Source: Mesostigma viride (Eukaryota > Streptophyta > Mesostigmatophyceae > Mesostigmatales > Mesostigmataceae). Taken from it: DNA of 62,000 bases. Where the stretch lies: contig RPFO01000026.1 of NCBI GenBank assembly GCA_009746045.1, forward strand, positions 1,925,286 to 1,987,285, in the 5' to 3' direction. A model generated the notes under the pieces. That model ran no database searches, had not been told where the DNA came from, and saw nothing but the letters and a program-made list of their open reading frames with translations. A program made the translations under genes and the position numbers. Positions 1-12,107 of the stretch are shown one piece after another. Every line of letters starts with the position of its first letter. Position 1 is the stretch's first letter.

Positions 1-418
1 GTGACGTGCATTATATATGGGCGGTCCAGGGGTCCCACGCTGGATTGAGCACTTGCATGTGTTCTTTCAACGAATAATATTCGGACATGTTGAAAGAATA
101 AATTTGTCTTTGGAACGATTGCAAATGATTGATGAAGAAAGATACATTAATAATTGAAAAAAAATGTAAACCTATTTGTACCTTCAAAACTTTCACATGC
201 ATGCACCCAAATTGTGCATTGTGCAGGTTTAAATTATGCAGAAAAAAGTAGCATTTCTCTACAAATATTGAGAAAAATTTAGGGGCACTTGGGGTTGTTG
301 GCCATGTTCATTCATGATAAAATGGACTTTTTATGCTGTAAAATCATATTCCACTAGTCCAAAACGCTGCTTTCATGACGTCAAAAGTACCAGCAATGGC
401 CCTAGGTTGGAGCAGTAG
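1..418. other. No gene recognised at left edge
   Basis: This AT-rich stretch has only short, unconvincing reading frames. It lies just upstream of a Copia pol fragment, but its translations show no convincing upstream reverse-transcriptase sequence, so the element is probably truncated or rearranged here. Confidence 0.5.
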
Positions 419-1417
419 ATGTTGGGGACGCCCACCCATGCTTTTTTGTTGTACACCCCCTCTGGACTGCTGTTCTTTGTGTGGCATGGAGATGACCAAC
501 TCATTTGTGGGCCTAGAGCTGAGGTGGAAACCTTTATTCAGCAGGTCCAGGAATCATATGAGATTGGCAAACAGGTGGAATTGAGCACAACCCCCATCCA
601 GTTCTGTGGCATCATGTTGCAGCTGCATAGGCAGCCAGATCAGTGGGTCTGCTCTCTCTCCCCTCCTGCAGAATATATCCAAGATTGTCTAGATCTGCTG
701 CAGGACAACTACCTCCCCTTACATATGTGTGCCACTGTTCAGGGCAAACTGGGGTGGTGGTCAGCCATCTGTGGGGCTCCCTTAGCTGTCATCAGCAGGG
801 TCACCCATGATGTTCTAGTCAAGATCAAACGCAGTCACATCAGGAAGTTGGTCAATGACTGTCCCCCCCTCATCCTCCATGGCCTGAATCTGATGGAAGA
901 CATCCACATCCAATGTGTCATGGACAGCTCCATGGAGAGCAGAACAATCAATCAAATGGGGGCACGGGAATCAGGGCTGTTTTTTCTCACCAACAGGTCA
1001 GATTACATGTCCCTCACTTCCTGGTACAGCAGGCTACACCGCAGAAAACCTGGCAGCAGCAACTCAGCTGAATGTCGTGCTGTGGTGTCTGCTGCATTGC
1101 ATGCTCGTTCCCTGCAGCACATGCTCACCTGGCTACAAACCCAGGCAGGCAGCACATGCAATGTCATCTCACATCTCTATACTGACAGCCAATCTGTGAT
1201 CAGCTTTCTAACCAAGAAATCTGTCTCTGCTGCTGTCCACACTGACTTGGATTGGGTGATCCTCAAACAGGAGGCCACCTATTTTTCCAGCTGGACTCAT
1301 GTGGATGATGAGGACAACCCAGCAGACGCTCTCACGAAGCTGCGGGATGCTGCTGGCCAACAGTACCAGCTCCTCTTCCAGAACATGAACCCCTATGATA
1401 TCAGAGTCAGTGTTTGA
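419..1417 (+). pseudogene. Copia-type retrotransposon pol, 3' part (end of RT plus RNase H)
   Basis: A 332-codon open frame matches the end of a Ty1/Copia polyprotein. The start resembles the RT region around the catalytic YVDD box, but the box reads WHGDD (residues about 22-26). It is followed by the usual helix and a FCGIML segment, equivalent to fLGi in the family. The C-terminal half is a Copia RNase H: MDSS with the first Asp, NSAECRA with the Glu, LYTDSQS with the next Asp, and WTHVDDEDNPADALTK, the family's closing H-D-ADxLTK signature. Gag, protease, integrase and most of RT are absent upstream, so this is a truncated copy. The RNase H part is intact, which suggests fairly recent decay. 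Family assignment is firm; activity is unlikely. Confidence 0.88.
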
Positions 1418-1746
1418 ATAAATGACTGGCCATTAGCACAGTACACAACCACCACACCCCCTTACCACAGCGATAGCTGCTGGGCGCCATAAAATTCAAC
1501 ACATTCGTTGTGGGGTGTGAGTGCTGGCTAGGTCAGATTTGTATCCATTTGCAGCTTGAGGACACAAGCTTTGTATCCATTTACTTAATGTGTGCTTCAG
1601 TAACTGGCCCAACCAGCCAGCTGTGTACACCTTATTTAATGTGCAATATAACACCTGGCCAGAACAGCCAGCTGTAACCAACCTGGCTCAACCAGCCATG
1701 TCTCTTTTGTACCCCTAATCAACTTAAAAAAAAAAAATAACAATAA

Positions 1747-2269
1747 TGTTGGGGGTGCAGACCTGCATTAAGAAATAAATAATAAAACAATACTGGAGTT
1801 AGTCTCCATGCTTTGCTGTAGACTAAGTCTCAAAGGCATTGTGAATACAACGTATGAATAAGCCTTGTAAACCTACGTTGGTATGTGAATATAAATACCA
1901 CGTGGGCTATGCAGATAGGAATGCTAGTCGAGTCGCATACGTTTCCCTAGATAGGTACTTTGGGTACTGAGGTACGTGACAGATGTCAGTACCCAGTATA
2001 CGTAGTGTCCTGTCATTGGACGGTACTAGAGTATCCTAGATAGGGACCGTACTGCAGCGTGCATTGATCTGTGATCGCACGATGCAGTGACTAGACAGCT
2101 ACCTGTCATCGTGCGGCCTCGGGCCAACGGTCTGCACCCAACGGTCACTGGCGGCGCAGCCGGTGAGAGGAACGTTGATAAAGGGTAAACCTATTTTCTA
2201 ATGAACCAAGCAATTCATTGCTCACAGCCTTCAGTGTTCTCAAGCAATATATCCCACCGCATTCTAACT
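1747..2269 (+). repeat. Candidate 3' LTR of the Copia element
   Basis: About 330 bp after the Copia stop codon an A-rich tract is followed by TGTTGGGGGTG, typical of Copia LTR starts. A TATAAATA box lies at about 1890. The right end is not defined by a clear CA. It coincides with the start of the 626-bp repeat, which may have inserted at this boundary. No second LTR is in the window, so this is a suggestion only. Confidence 0.35.
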
Positions 2270-2895
2270 GTAGTCTCATTGTTCGGCTATTTAGGCATAT
2301 TCGTACAGCCGGTTCATACGGCGTTGTACTTGCTATTCAGTGGTTTTGTAGTACTTTCGGTACTTTGGTTTATCTGTAGGTGCGCAGCATGTCAATGTGC
2401 GTGGACCTAGTGTAAGTCGTTTTGGGTCGTACGGTCAGTTCGTGTGAACCGTAGCGCCCTAGAGATCTCGGTTGACCATGCGTCCAAGCAGTGCTGCTTG
2501 GCACTGCTTGGCAACGCCGTGAGCCGCCAAGGTTAATAGTGTGTGGGAACGTTCACCATTGTCACCCCCGGAATGAATGAAATGAATTGAGTTAATCTCT
2601 TTCTCTTTCCGGCTGGGTCACGCCCGCGGGTTTAGGAAATGCATGGTCCTGAATTCCTGTCGTAAATGCTACATGTACCTCGGGAGGCATTTCGCCCAGC
2701 TTCCCACGAGGTTGCAACACCTCGGGCTTGAACCGGCCAGGGTCAACTGCGCCAGGTTAATTATGTTAGATTAGTTATCGTCCATACTAGTCATGGTGTG
2801 GATTGCGTAGATTAATATAGCGACCACTGTTCATAATGGTCTATTATGAATCAGGTGTAGATCTTTCGCAGCCGGCAGCCAGCCGGGATGTAAAA
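2270..2895 (+). repeat. Left 626-bp direct repeat (LTR-like)
   Basis: Starts GTAGTCTCATTG and ends GGGATGTAAAA. It pairs with 8166-8791. Nothing coding is recognisable inside. It contains a short palindromic GCAGTGCTGCTTGGCACTGC stretch near 2490-2510. Confidence 0.8.
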
Positions 2896-3436
2896 CTGGA
2901 CTCGGAGGAATCCACCTGAGTCGCAGACGTAAATATGCGCTGTTTATAAGTTTCTAAAACAATCGTAATGTCACATCGCAGACTGGCCACCTTGCGATTG
3001 TGCGTATGTCGTGACCTACACTCTAGAGGTCATGACCCAGGTTCCTGTCAGGAACGGATTTTTTTTCACGAATTTAATTTTTTTTTTCTTTAGGCGGTAG
3101 GTCGATTTTCAATTGCCCCTGCCGAAGAGGGGTTATGGGTTCGGTAGTTATTGAATAAGTCCGGCAATCGGCATTGAGAACCTATATCGGGTCCATAATC
3201 CCCCTATAGTCGACTTTTTAGTGGGGCGGGGTGCTGGCGAGCGTCCGAGGGAATATCCTCATAATCGGCGACCTCTTTTACTTCGGCAGCGTCCATGGGC
3301 ACGACACCCGGCAGTCAGCTGGGGGAGTCGAAGACACAGGTATGCCCGGAGTAGGATTGTTCATTATGATAGAACGCTCCTTCGGCCAATGCTGTTGAAA
3401 TTTTAGTTTTTCCTATACTTGAATTTCTATCAGTAT

Positions 3437-3610
3437 ATGCAGCCCTACCCAGTAGTGTTTCTTTTAGCTGGGTTGCAGCCCTTCCAGGCTGTAGCCCCCT
3501 TTTCTTTTTGTCATGCTGCAGCCCTTCCAGGCTGTAGCCCATTTTTGTGCTGCAGCCCTTACATGCTGTAGCCCATTGTGGTGCTGCAGCCCTTACAGGC
3601 TGTAGCCCCC

Positions 3611-3690
<80 letters not shown>

Positions 3691-3830
3691 TTTCAGCCCT
3701 TAATTCCCGGCTGTAGCCATTTTCGCGTTGCAGCCTCTCCCGGCTGTAGCCCATTTAGCGTTGCAGTCCTTCCAGGCTGTAGCCCAAGTGTTTCTTTTAG
3801 TGGCAGCCCTTATAGGCTGTAGCCCCTAGC
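3437..3830 (+). repeat. GCAGCCCTT..GGCTGTAGCCC minisatellite with a (TG)n tract
   Basis: About ten degenerate units of 24-45 bp, each pairing TGCAGCCCTT(C/A)CAGG with GGCTGTAGCCC, so each unit can fold on itself. A pure (TG)n run at 3613-3686 interrupts the array. It lies inside the LTR-like element and has no coding potential. Confidence 0.8.
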
Positions 3831-5990
3831 AGCAATAGTGTACACTGTGGCTTGCTTCGGAGCACGCTGAACAGGTCATTCGTGGGTACGGGTGGGGGAG
3901 GCAGGTCTTGCCACTCTTGTTCAGGCAGAAGAGTTAATTCTTATGCACACGGCACTCCTGGGTCACTAGGAGCCACTTGTACCACTCTATGACCTTCACC
4001 ACCACCTTTGCCTTCTGCCCCAACCATCCTCTCACCTGGGTCATCAGTGTAGAGGGTACAGGGAGGGCAACAATTGTTGGATGCACTACGTAGCTGTGAC
4101 AACAGGTAGTCATATCTGTTGCATGCGCGAGTGGTGACACGCAGTAGTAGCTACTTTGGTTGGCTGCTGCACTGTTACAGGTGGTCACACTTGTTCTTTT
4201 ACTTCATTGGGTTGTTTTATTTTCTTTAGGTGCTGGTAGTCATGCCAGTATCTTGGAGACAGGCAGGTAGTAGCCAGTCTGGCTAGCTGCTGCGCTGTCA
4301 CGGGTGGTCACACCTGTCCTTCTTCTTTCTTTTGTTGTTTGGTTATTTCCATATGCTGCTAGTCATGCCAGTATGTTGACACTGTGTCCCTGTGGTTGTA
4401 GCCGTTAGCTGCCTGTACCATGTACCTCCTTTGCAGGGGCCAGGATGGCTGCCTGTGCTCACCTTATAGGTGCTATAGTGACAATTGCTATCTTTAGTAG
4501 CATCGTCCCTTGTAGTCTTTAGTGACTGCAATATTCTAGCAATATTTGTATCAGCTGTGACAGCAGCTAGTAATAGCTGTGTTGTCTAGGTTGGTCTTAT
4601 TTGCTACTAGACATCGCAATTAGGGATACCCTCATGGCTGTTGCTGTCTCTTTGTTGGGATTAATTAGTTAGAGTGACAGTTGTTGCAACAGTTAGTCAT
4701 AGCTGGTGCCATCATGAGTATTTTGTCTCTTTTGCTTCTTTTGGTTCCTGTGTATATGGCCCTCACGGCCGTCCATGTGAAGTGCATCAACGCTTTACCT
4801 CTTTTGTTTCCTTAGTGGTTGTCGCCGGCGTTCCACCGGCTTGTTCCTTTGTGCATCATGTCCATCTTCAAGCGTCGGCCTGTTTGGCAAGGGTAATTAA
4901 TGTTTCTTACCTTTGACGTATCTATGCGACGTGGTTGTTTCAGGATGATGCGCTTGGTTGTTGTAGCTCGGGTACCTTACTTTTCCTTCCAGTCAGGGAG
5001 GGTTCTATCAGCATATGCTTTGCAACCTTCCTAGTTGCAGATTTCACTTTGCTGAAATGCATGCTGTTGTGGACGTTCATGGACATCATTTCCCACGTGT
5101 GGATCCTACAGGGTTCCCAGTACTCCTGTCATGCACACTTGTCTCCTCGTACTTTTTCCTTCCAGTCAGGGAGGGTTACGTCGCCACAATGTGCAACCTT
5201 CTTAGTTGCAGGTTTTAGGCAATGGAGCACTTAGCTGCATGACGGGCCTGGGATTGTTGTTGATTTTTGTTGCTTGACATAACAATCTATGGATCCTATA
5301 GGGTTAGCAGTACTCCTTCAGTCTGAAGGCGCTATTAGCATTTTGTTCTCTTCCCTGTTCTAAGGGGAGTTAGGACTCTTCACATGGGGTGCATTGGGTT
5401 TTACCACCACCCCACACATCATCTATCCTCAGTCGCATTCAGCCCTTGCCATCCCCCTCCCTGCACAGCCACCGTGCCAGGAGCTAGCAAGTAGTAATCC
5501 TTGCTGTTAATCGGGGTTGCTGTTGGTCATACATGCTGTTTGCTGGGATTGATGTCAGGTGATAATGGGTGTTCCTACCCATTGTTGTGGGTGTGTGGCA
5601 CGTTTCTGTTGCAGGTAGTCATACCTATTTTTTTTGTACTCAATACTAGCGGTCATGCTGGTAACCGTGGCAATGGTTTATCGGACATCGCCAGCTAGAC
5701 ACATCTACCATGATGACAGGGGCTCGTGATAGCTCAGTACCGGGGAGTTCCTCGACGTGTTTGTAGGGGCAGCCTTGCTTGTGGACCTGATCACTCCACT
5801 CTCACTGCCATTCGGACACATGTTTCGTAGACACTGCCTTGTCCTAACCTTCACACCCCTTTCTCCCCAGTCTGGGGTACCCTTGTGGGTACAATGTCTT
5901 TGTACCTCAGTTGTGGCACGTCTCTTTTGGCTTGATATTCTATCTGTTTGGTTTGTTTGGAATTTTTTTTTTCCCTTTCCCCCCCCCCCC
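3831..5990. other. Interior of LTR-like element; no gene, short dispersed motifs
   Basis: No domain is recognisable in any frame. Degenerate copies of (G)TAGTCATACC/GCCAGTAT recur near 4108, 4238, 4358, 4692 and 5606. A roughly 60-bp block beginning TTTTCCTTCCAGTCAGGGAGGG occurs twice (about 4981 and 5152). This looks like old repeat-derived DNA. Confidence 0.5.
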
Positions 5991-6039
5991 TCCGGGTGCT
6001 TTCCGTCGCGAGGGCGCTCCGATTCCCATAGAGGGGGAG

Positions 6040-6470
6040 GAGAGAAGAAGGAAGAGGCTTCACAGCCCCTTAGGGGGGGAGGAGTCACATGGATAGGCAT
6101 CTGTGTGTTACCCAGTTAGTGGACTGAAGGGAGAGGCTCCCATCCCCCTTAGGGGGGGGAGGAGTCTGTGTGAGAAAGCACTGAGGTTACTAGTGTTATT
6201 ACTAGTGGTGAGATCAGGTGCATGTGTTGGTATGTGTATAGTAGATACGTGGTTGGGTGTCCCTGGTTCATCAGGGACAAGTCAGCTGCACTATGATGTG
6301 TGCGCTTAGAAGATGTATGTAGGTGTATGGGGTGTGCATAAAGGATTGGAAGATGCGTATGCGTGTCAGAGGAATCTTTCAATTTTTTTTAATTTTCACT
6401 TTGTGTGGTTTCCTCCATGCAAAGGCACACGCAGGGCTCCCCCTTAGGGGGGGAGGTATCTCATCTCTTT
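6040..6470 (+). repeat. CCCCTTAGGGGGGGAGGAG hairpin motif, at least three copies
   Basis: The motif CCCCTTAGGGGGGGAGG occurs near 6066, 6144 and 6442, with partial relatives at about 6025 and 8080. Each copy can form a C/G hairpin. They interrupt all reading frames. Confidence 0.6.
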
Positions 6471-6937
6471 CGTGCGATGGATGTGCGCAGTCATGCACAC
6501 TTGTCTCTTCCCCACCACACCAATACCAGCCGCAGGTCCGCAAGGAGGAGCTATCTGCTCTTCAGGACCCCGCTCTTCAGGAGGGGTTGGACCTCGGCAT
6601 TAGTTCATTCGGCGCGGAGTCCCCCTTGTAGTCATACGAGGTGGCGAGGGCACCGATTTCATAAGGGTTACGGCGGCGACAAAGAGCGCGGGATACGGTG
6701 CGCGCAGTTCGAGCTATGATCGCGCCTCAAGTTGCGACATCTGCGCGACGTCGGCGCAGTGGCGGCAGTCAGCGCTAGGGCGGCCGTCGGGCGAAGTATC
6801 ACACGCGACTTCCGTCGCAAGCGTATATTTGTGCAACGGTGGTAAGCCACCGTACATGGAGCCCGCGCTATGCCCCTCAGGTATAGTGGCGACGGGCGAC
6901 AAGGACAAGGAGACACAGTGGCCACATCGGCGAGTCG

Positions 6938-7544
6938 ATGGACGCATCGGCGAGTCATTTGTTGGACAACATGGTTTCCGGCATTAACAAGGCGTCCGAC
7001 CTCTCTTCGCAGTCCGCGGTGGAGGTCGAGTAGCGGGTTTTCTCCCAGCTGCAGGCGTTGCGTTTAGGTTTGGAGAAACAGATGGTTGCACAGGCAGAGT
7101 TTTTTTTTTTAGGCGCGGTTGTCCACCACGATGGAAGCGGTACTCCAGAAGGTGATGGAGCGGATGTTGACTCCCCAAGCGGCGGCGGGACCTGGGGCTT
7201 CTACACATTCCAGTGCAGGACCCAATCAGGTCGCGCCTTAAGGGCCGGGCGGGGCAGTCACCAGCGCGACGTTACCGGTGGGTACTGTGACCGTTGCGGG
7301 TGGTACTTCAGGGGTCGCACCAGGGCCGTTAGGTCCCCACGTGGCGGGGCTTTCCAGCTCCTCCCACCGACCTTTGGCTCCTGTCCAGGTTCCCCCTCAG
7401 GGGTCTGGGTGGACCTCCCTATTGCCGCGTGTGGCGATAGTACGGGCGTGCGATTGGTCATGGTCACATGACAGTTTACATTGTGTTCTTCACCACATTG
7501 TCTTATCGGGTGGGAGCCTTTGGCACCTTGCTTGCCATTGGTAG
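6938..7544 (+). pseudogene. Decayed gag-like coding remnant
   Basis: An ATG at 6938 opens a frame with a short amphipathic, coiled-coil-like stretch. It is interrupted by a TAG at 7031, continues in frame (LQALRLGLEKQM), and then shifts frame at a run of ten T's (7101-7110). From 7131 the new frame (MEAVLQKVMERML, then a Pro/Gly/Ser-rich region) continues to 7544 with one internal stop near 7240. A helical N-part followed by a low-complexity Pro-rich part, inside an LTR-like element, suggests gag. No zinc knuckle or protease was found, so the call rests on position and composition. Confidence 0.35.
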
Positions 7545-7568
7545 ACTGTTCTATTTGGGACGTTGTTG

Positions 7569-7650
7569 AGTTGGTGACATTTGGTGACATTTGGCGACAT
7601 TCGGTGACATTTGGCGACACTCGGTGATCTTTGGCGACTTTTGGCTACTT
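7569..7650 (+). repeat. 11-bp tandem repeat (TTGGYGACATT)
   Basis: About seven units of TTTGG(C/T)GACAT with small changes. No protein role is supported. Confidence 0.75.
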
Positions 7651-8165
7651 TATTGTAGCATGGCCTTTATTGGCTCTTGTGATGAGAATTTGGAGGTTGA
7701 GCCACCTGCGTGTGATGTATCACCTCGTGCAGTTACAGTGGTGGTCGTGTCGATGCCAGTATTGACTATCCTCACTTTGGATGTGTTACGATTCACGTAT
7801 GTCCGTGGCTAAACTTGTGGTGATCGTGGAGACCTTGGCTCACTGCCCTGTGTCTTGGCCCCTCGCTTCTGTCCTTTGGGCATGCATCCTTCTTCTGCGT
7901 GCCGCGCGGCCAATGGACGGGATCTGAGTTGGGCTTGCCCGATGGACCAGCTTAGTCGTGCAAGCTGGTCCCTGCCCCATCGGGACCATAGGTCACTCAT
8001 GGGTTGCACCATGCGTATACGGAGTCTAGCATGTTCTGGGCGTGGTTGTCGTTGGGCTAGCGGGGTAGCCGACCTCTCCCCAGAGAGGGGGGAGGAGTGT
8101 TGCGTCCAAGCCTATTTAATTAGGTTCCTTTAGTGGACAGTTCGGCGCAACAATGTTTAATAGCC

Positions 8166-8791
8166 GTAGTCTCATTGTTCGGCTATTTAGGCATATTCGT
8201 ACAGCCGGTTCATACGGCGTTGTACTTGCTATTCAGTGGTTTTGTAGTACTTTCGGTACTTTGGTTTATCTGTAGGTGCGCAGCATGTCAATGTGCGTGG
8301 ACCTAGTGTAAGTCGTTTTGGGTCGTACGGTCAATTCGTGTGAACCGTAGCGCCCTAGAGATCTCGGTTGACCATGCGTCCAAGCAGTGCTGCTTGGCAC
8401 TGCTTGGCAACGCCGTGAGCCGCCAAGGTTAATAGTGTGTGGGAACGTTCACCATTGTCACCCCCGGAATGAATGAAATGAATTGAGTTAATCTCTTTCT
8501 CTTTCCGGCTGGGTCACGCCCGCGGGTTTAGGAAATGCATGGTCCTGAATTCCTGTCGTAAATGCTACATGTACCTCGGGAGGCATTTCGCCCAGCTTCC
8601 CACGAGGTTGCAACACCTCGGGCTTGAACCGGCCAGGGTCAACTGCGCCAGGTTAATTATGTTAGATTAGTTATCGTCCATACTAGTCATGGTGTGGATT
8701 GCGTAGATTAATATAGCGACCACTGTTCATAATGGTCTATTATGAATCAGGTGTAGATCTTTCGCAGCCGGCAGTCAGCCGGGATGTAAAA
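8166..8791 (+). repeat. Right 626-bp direct repeat (LTR-like)
   Basis: Same length and essentially the same sequence as 2270-2895, with two substitutions seen. The flanks on both outer sides differ completely, which fixes the repeat boundaries. Confidence 0.8.
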
Positions 8792-9480
8792 TTAGAGTCC
8801 CGGGTTTTTATTATTTAATTAAAACCTTTTGTTTGTTTGTTTGTCCTGCAGCCGTTCAAGGCACGTGGGTACTTATTTAATTAAATTTCTTTTGTTTGTT
8901 TGATAGATATGGTACACGCCGTCCCCAACCCGGCCCGGCGGCCCCCCTTTCGGCGGCCTCAGGCTATCATAGTCAGTGGAGGTCTCAGGTCAGTGATACC
9001 CTATTTAATTGCTCAAGGCCCATAAGTATCGCACATGAGTAGTACATCTTACATGTACATCTGTAGACACGCTCAGGCCTCAGCCTCTACTGATGAGTAC
9101 CGACCGACGTGCCCTGCCGAGGCAGTAGAGCGTGGATTGCTGGATGCAAAAGCGGTTCACTTGGTTCGCGCCTCACCCCGCGCTCGGCCTGCGTCTCGCG
9201 GTTTTTTTTCGATTTTCACGATATTTCATGTTCCCCGCGCCTGTCCAAGGTATTTTCGAACGTTTTATGTACTTTATATTATATAATATAAAGTGTTTGT
9301 TTGTTTTCTCACAGGGCGACGACCCCGTGCCCACATGAGTTAATTAATTAATTTTGTTTGTTTGTTTGTTGAGTCCAGTCCTCAGCCCCCGGAGTTAATT
9401 AATTAATTTTCTTTTGTTTTTTTTATGGTTTTCAGCCAGAACATTTTCCAGAAGCTAATTATTTATTTAAAACTTCTAAT
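8792..9480 (+). repeat. Short reiterated units: TTAATTAATT + TTTTGTTTGTTTG + ..AG
   Basis: At least four times (about 8810-8852, 8872-8912, 9340-9385, 9393-9437) a TTAATTAATT-type sequence is followed by TTTTGTTTGTTTG or TTCTTTTGTTT and then a CAG or TAG, separated by unrelated 25-40 bp pieces. Each unit looks like the 3' end of a small intron (T/G-rich tract then AG). No open reading frame links the pieces. Origin unknown. Confidence 0.4.
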
Positions 9481-9489
9481 GCGGACGGT

Positions 9490-9614
9490 GTAGAAGTCCG
9501 TCAGAGGAGGAGGTGGTGGGCTGCTAGCCTAATTCTACCGTTAAGTTGCGTTCCCGCTTTAAGTTGCGGCGCCAAATTTTAGGGGGCGATCGCAACTTAA
9601 CGCGGGAATGACTG
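9490..9614 (+). mobile_element. Solo right end of the CAGTCATTCCC MITE
   Basis: About 125 bp match the right end of the MITE at 9621-10513 (GTAGAAGTCCGTCAGAGG through GGGAATGACTG, then TA). The left part is missing. It abuts the full copy with only TAAGTA between, so one copy probably inserted beside or into another. Confidence 0.75.
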
Positions 9615-9620
9615 TAAGTA

Positions 9621-10513
9621 CAGTCATTCCCGCGTTAAGTTGCGTTTCTTAAGGTTGCGTTCCCGCATTAAGTTGCGGCGCCGAAGTTTGGGGGGCGACC
9701 GCAACTTAAGCATGGAGGCCATCGCAACTTAACGCGGTAATGACTCAATTTGTAGGTGTCAGGCCATTGTTGGCCGCGTAGGAGGCCATTTTTTGTCAAG
9801 TCCGGACCCGCTACGTGATTTTAGGCGGCAAAATACGCAAGCCCCACTGGCGCGCAAATTTCCCCGCCTGCTGGCTTAGGTGAAAAGCGCGAATGCAACC
9901 TTACAAATTCACTTTTGCAGCCTGCGGGCTGCGGTACATAAGAATCCACGACCATGCAGAGTCTGTAATTGAGACATCTTGCCGGAAATTACCACCACTT
10001 CATGCCGAATGCACCACAGAAGGGCAAAGACAAGGTCGTTGAGGCCACGGGCAGCGAGGCTGCCAGTGGCCTCCATGTTGTTATTATTGTTTACATGCAG
10101 GCCATTGACAGTAAATCAGTGAAGCTTCCCTCACAACTGTTCCCATGTTTTGTCACAGTCAAACGTGAGGCCGGCTGGCAACTAAGTAACCCGCCAAAAG
10201 GAGAGCCGAAGTCAGAGGGTTCAGTAAAACACGGCATTTGTGGTATAAAACGCAGGCACTGCGTGGCTAACCACGGCGTGTTTTGCAGCCCGCCTTTCAT
10301 TGTCCAAAATATCTGGCCTGGAAAATGGACTTGGGCCGGCTTTGACGCTGCAGCTGGATCGGGCTTGACGAGAGCTGTCGATTGCCGTATAGAAGTCCGT
10401 CAGAGGAGGAGGTGGTGGGCTGCTAGCCTAATTCTACCGTTAAGTTGCGTTCCCGCGTTAAGTTGCGGCGCCAAATTTTAGGGGGCGATCGCAACTTAAC
10501 GCGGGAATGACTG
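9621..10513 (+). mobile_element. MITE, Tc1/mariner-type, copy A (893 bp)
   Basis: Terminal inverted repeats start CAGTCATTCCCGCGTTAAG and end with the complement, flanked on both sides by TA. A CAGT start plus a TA duplication is characteristic of Tc1/mariner/pogo elements. Sub-terminal regions repeat the GTTAAGTTGCG motif in both orientations, giving hairpin-rich ends. No transposase is encoded; the longest internal frame has no recognisable domain. A second full copy lies at 26814-27719 and a diverged, internally deleted one at 39029-39375. Confidence 0.85.
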
Positions 10514-10515
10514 TA

Positions 10516-12107
10516 CATCACCCCCACGTGGGCAGATCTGGTATGCTCCAGTGTTTCGATTACAGGCTGGTTAGGCTATAGTGACCCTTGTAGTGTCAGC
10601 ATGATTTCCTTGGAATATGGTGACCGAATCTCGAGATTCTGAAAACACAATCATCTTACGCCGTCTTACGCCATGCTTACGCTGTAAAAAAACTGTAAAA
10701 ACTGTACACAACAAGGAGCGGTGACATGCCCAGCCAAAATTTCACGGGTACTAGGGTCTGGCCCCAAGGCTGCCAGTGGCTGCATTGGTCCGGCCCCTAT
10801 ATAAATATAGGGGCTGCGGCTGAAATAGCCTGCCGGCGGGTGGTCATGGCCCCCATACAGTATGGCGAGCCTACTGCCAAAGGGGATTTGCCACGTGGCA
10901 AGTGCTCGTCTACACCAGGTGTATCCACCAGTAACAATCCATGGTCAGTTTCAAACCGAACATTCATTGGTGAATTTCTCAAGTATTGTCAGCGGGCCTT
11001 GGAAAGGGGGCAAATTCAGCAAGCGCTGCGGAACTTAGATACTAAAATTTCGTTTTTTTTTCGTAACTTACAGCTAATCATTTTGCTCTCGGATCAAAGT
11101 GTGATCTGGTCACTGAACACGAATTCAGCGCGTTGGGGGGGGGCATATGGGGGCCGGCTGTCGGCGCACCGGTGGCGGCGCCCCAGGGGGGCGCTAGCAT
11201 ACTGGGGGCCAGCAAGTTTCATTCCGGCGGTTGGCATTGGACCCTGAGTTCAATATGGGGGCCGGACATTTCGACCTGGCGGTGGCGGTATTGGGCCCCC
11301 AAATAGCATGGCTGTATGTCACCGCTCCTACACAACAGTACTGTACAGTAAAAAAAAAAAAAGGAATCAAATTGCAGCAAATTGCCAGGGAGACGGGCAG
11401 CAGCTCGGGCAGCCAGGGAGCTTCGGTTTCAGGGAGACGCAGCTAAGCCTTCAGTACAGTATCGCCTCCATCCGCCAGGGAGGCTGTGTAAAGTTGTCGT
11501 CATCCCGCCAATCAGTTCACATGTGACAGTCGCTTTCAGGGCAGCTGACAGGTAACGGCCAAAGAGGTTTGTCTCCTGAACATTGCCAGTCCCTGGACAG
11601 GCCATCAGCATGCTTGCCAGTTGCTGCCACGTGTGTGTGGAATTTTTTATTCGGGTTTCCGAGTTTCGACATCACGACGAGGAGAGCCCGGTTTGGGCAC
11701 GCCAAAATATCGTTGTCAATGGCATGCTAAGTTGCTTTACTTGCTTACCCTTTCGAGAGTGCGTCTCCCTGGGACGATCGTCAACGCGCTAGGACGCAGG
11801 GCATTAGGCCGCAGTTCTATTGGTCACTCAATCCATTGATTCCATTACCCTCCCTGATCTGCATATCAAACCCGACTTCCTTCCGTAAGCGTTTAGCCCG
11901 GGAGAATGTTATTCGTCCCGGAGTTGCCGTCCGGAAGTGTGTCCTTTCTGCCCGACATGCGATATTGGACGGTGGAGACCGTTCCCATCGTTGCACCCCG
12001 TGGAGTCCCATTTCATTTACTGCCCACTCGGTGCGCATTCATAGCGGGCATCGCCTGGAAGAATCCCCGCGCCAACAGAAGCTCTGAGGAACTCAGGAAA
12101 GGCGCAA
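10516..12107. other. Upstream region of the LRR-peptidase gene; no gene recognised
   Basis: About 1.6 kb with only shadow frames. A TATATAAATATA box at about 10797 and an 11-12 nt poly-A at 11351 are the only visible signals. The promoter of the gene starting at 12108 presumably lies here, but no TATA box is seen close to the start. Confidence 0.5.

Larger units (their letters stand above)
2270..8791 (+). mobile_element. LTR-retrotransposon-like element with near-identical 626-bp direct ends
   Basis: Direct repeats at 2270-2895 and 8166-8791 are both 626 bp, and I count only two mismatches by eye (in the CGGTCA(G/A)TTCG and GGCAG(C/T)CAGCC contexts). They enclose 5.27 kb with no intact gene. 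The interior holds a decayed gag-like stretch near 6.9-7.5 kb, a minisatellite and G-rich hairpins. Twin ends with a gutted interior fit a recently mobilised, non-autonomous LTR element (LARD/TRIM-like). The ends are not a clean TG...CA pair and I find no obvious target-site duplication, so a segmental duplication remains possible. Confidence 0.6.

Noticed and set aside
5705-6100. 131-residue minus-strand frame
   Set aside because: Composition follows the C/G hairpin repeats; no domain, and it lies inside the LTR-like element.
9969-10481. 170-residue open frame as a transposase
   Set aside because: It lies inside a MITE, shows no DDE or DNA-binding motif, and the related copy at 26814-27719 does not preserve the frame.
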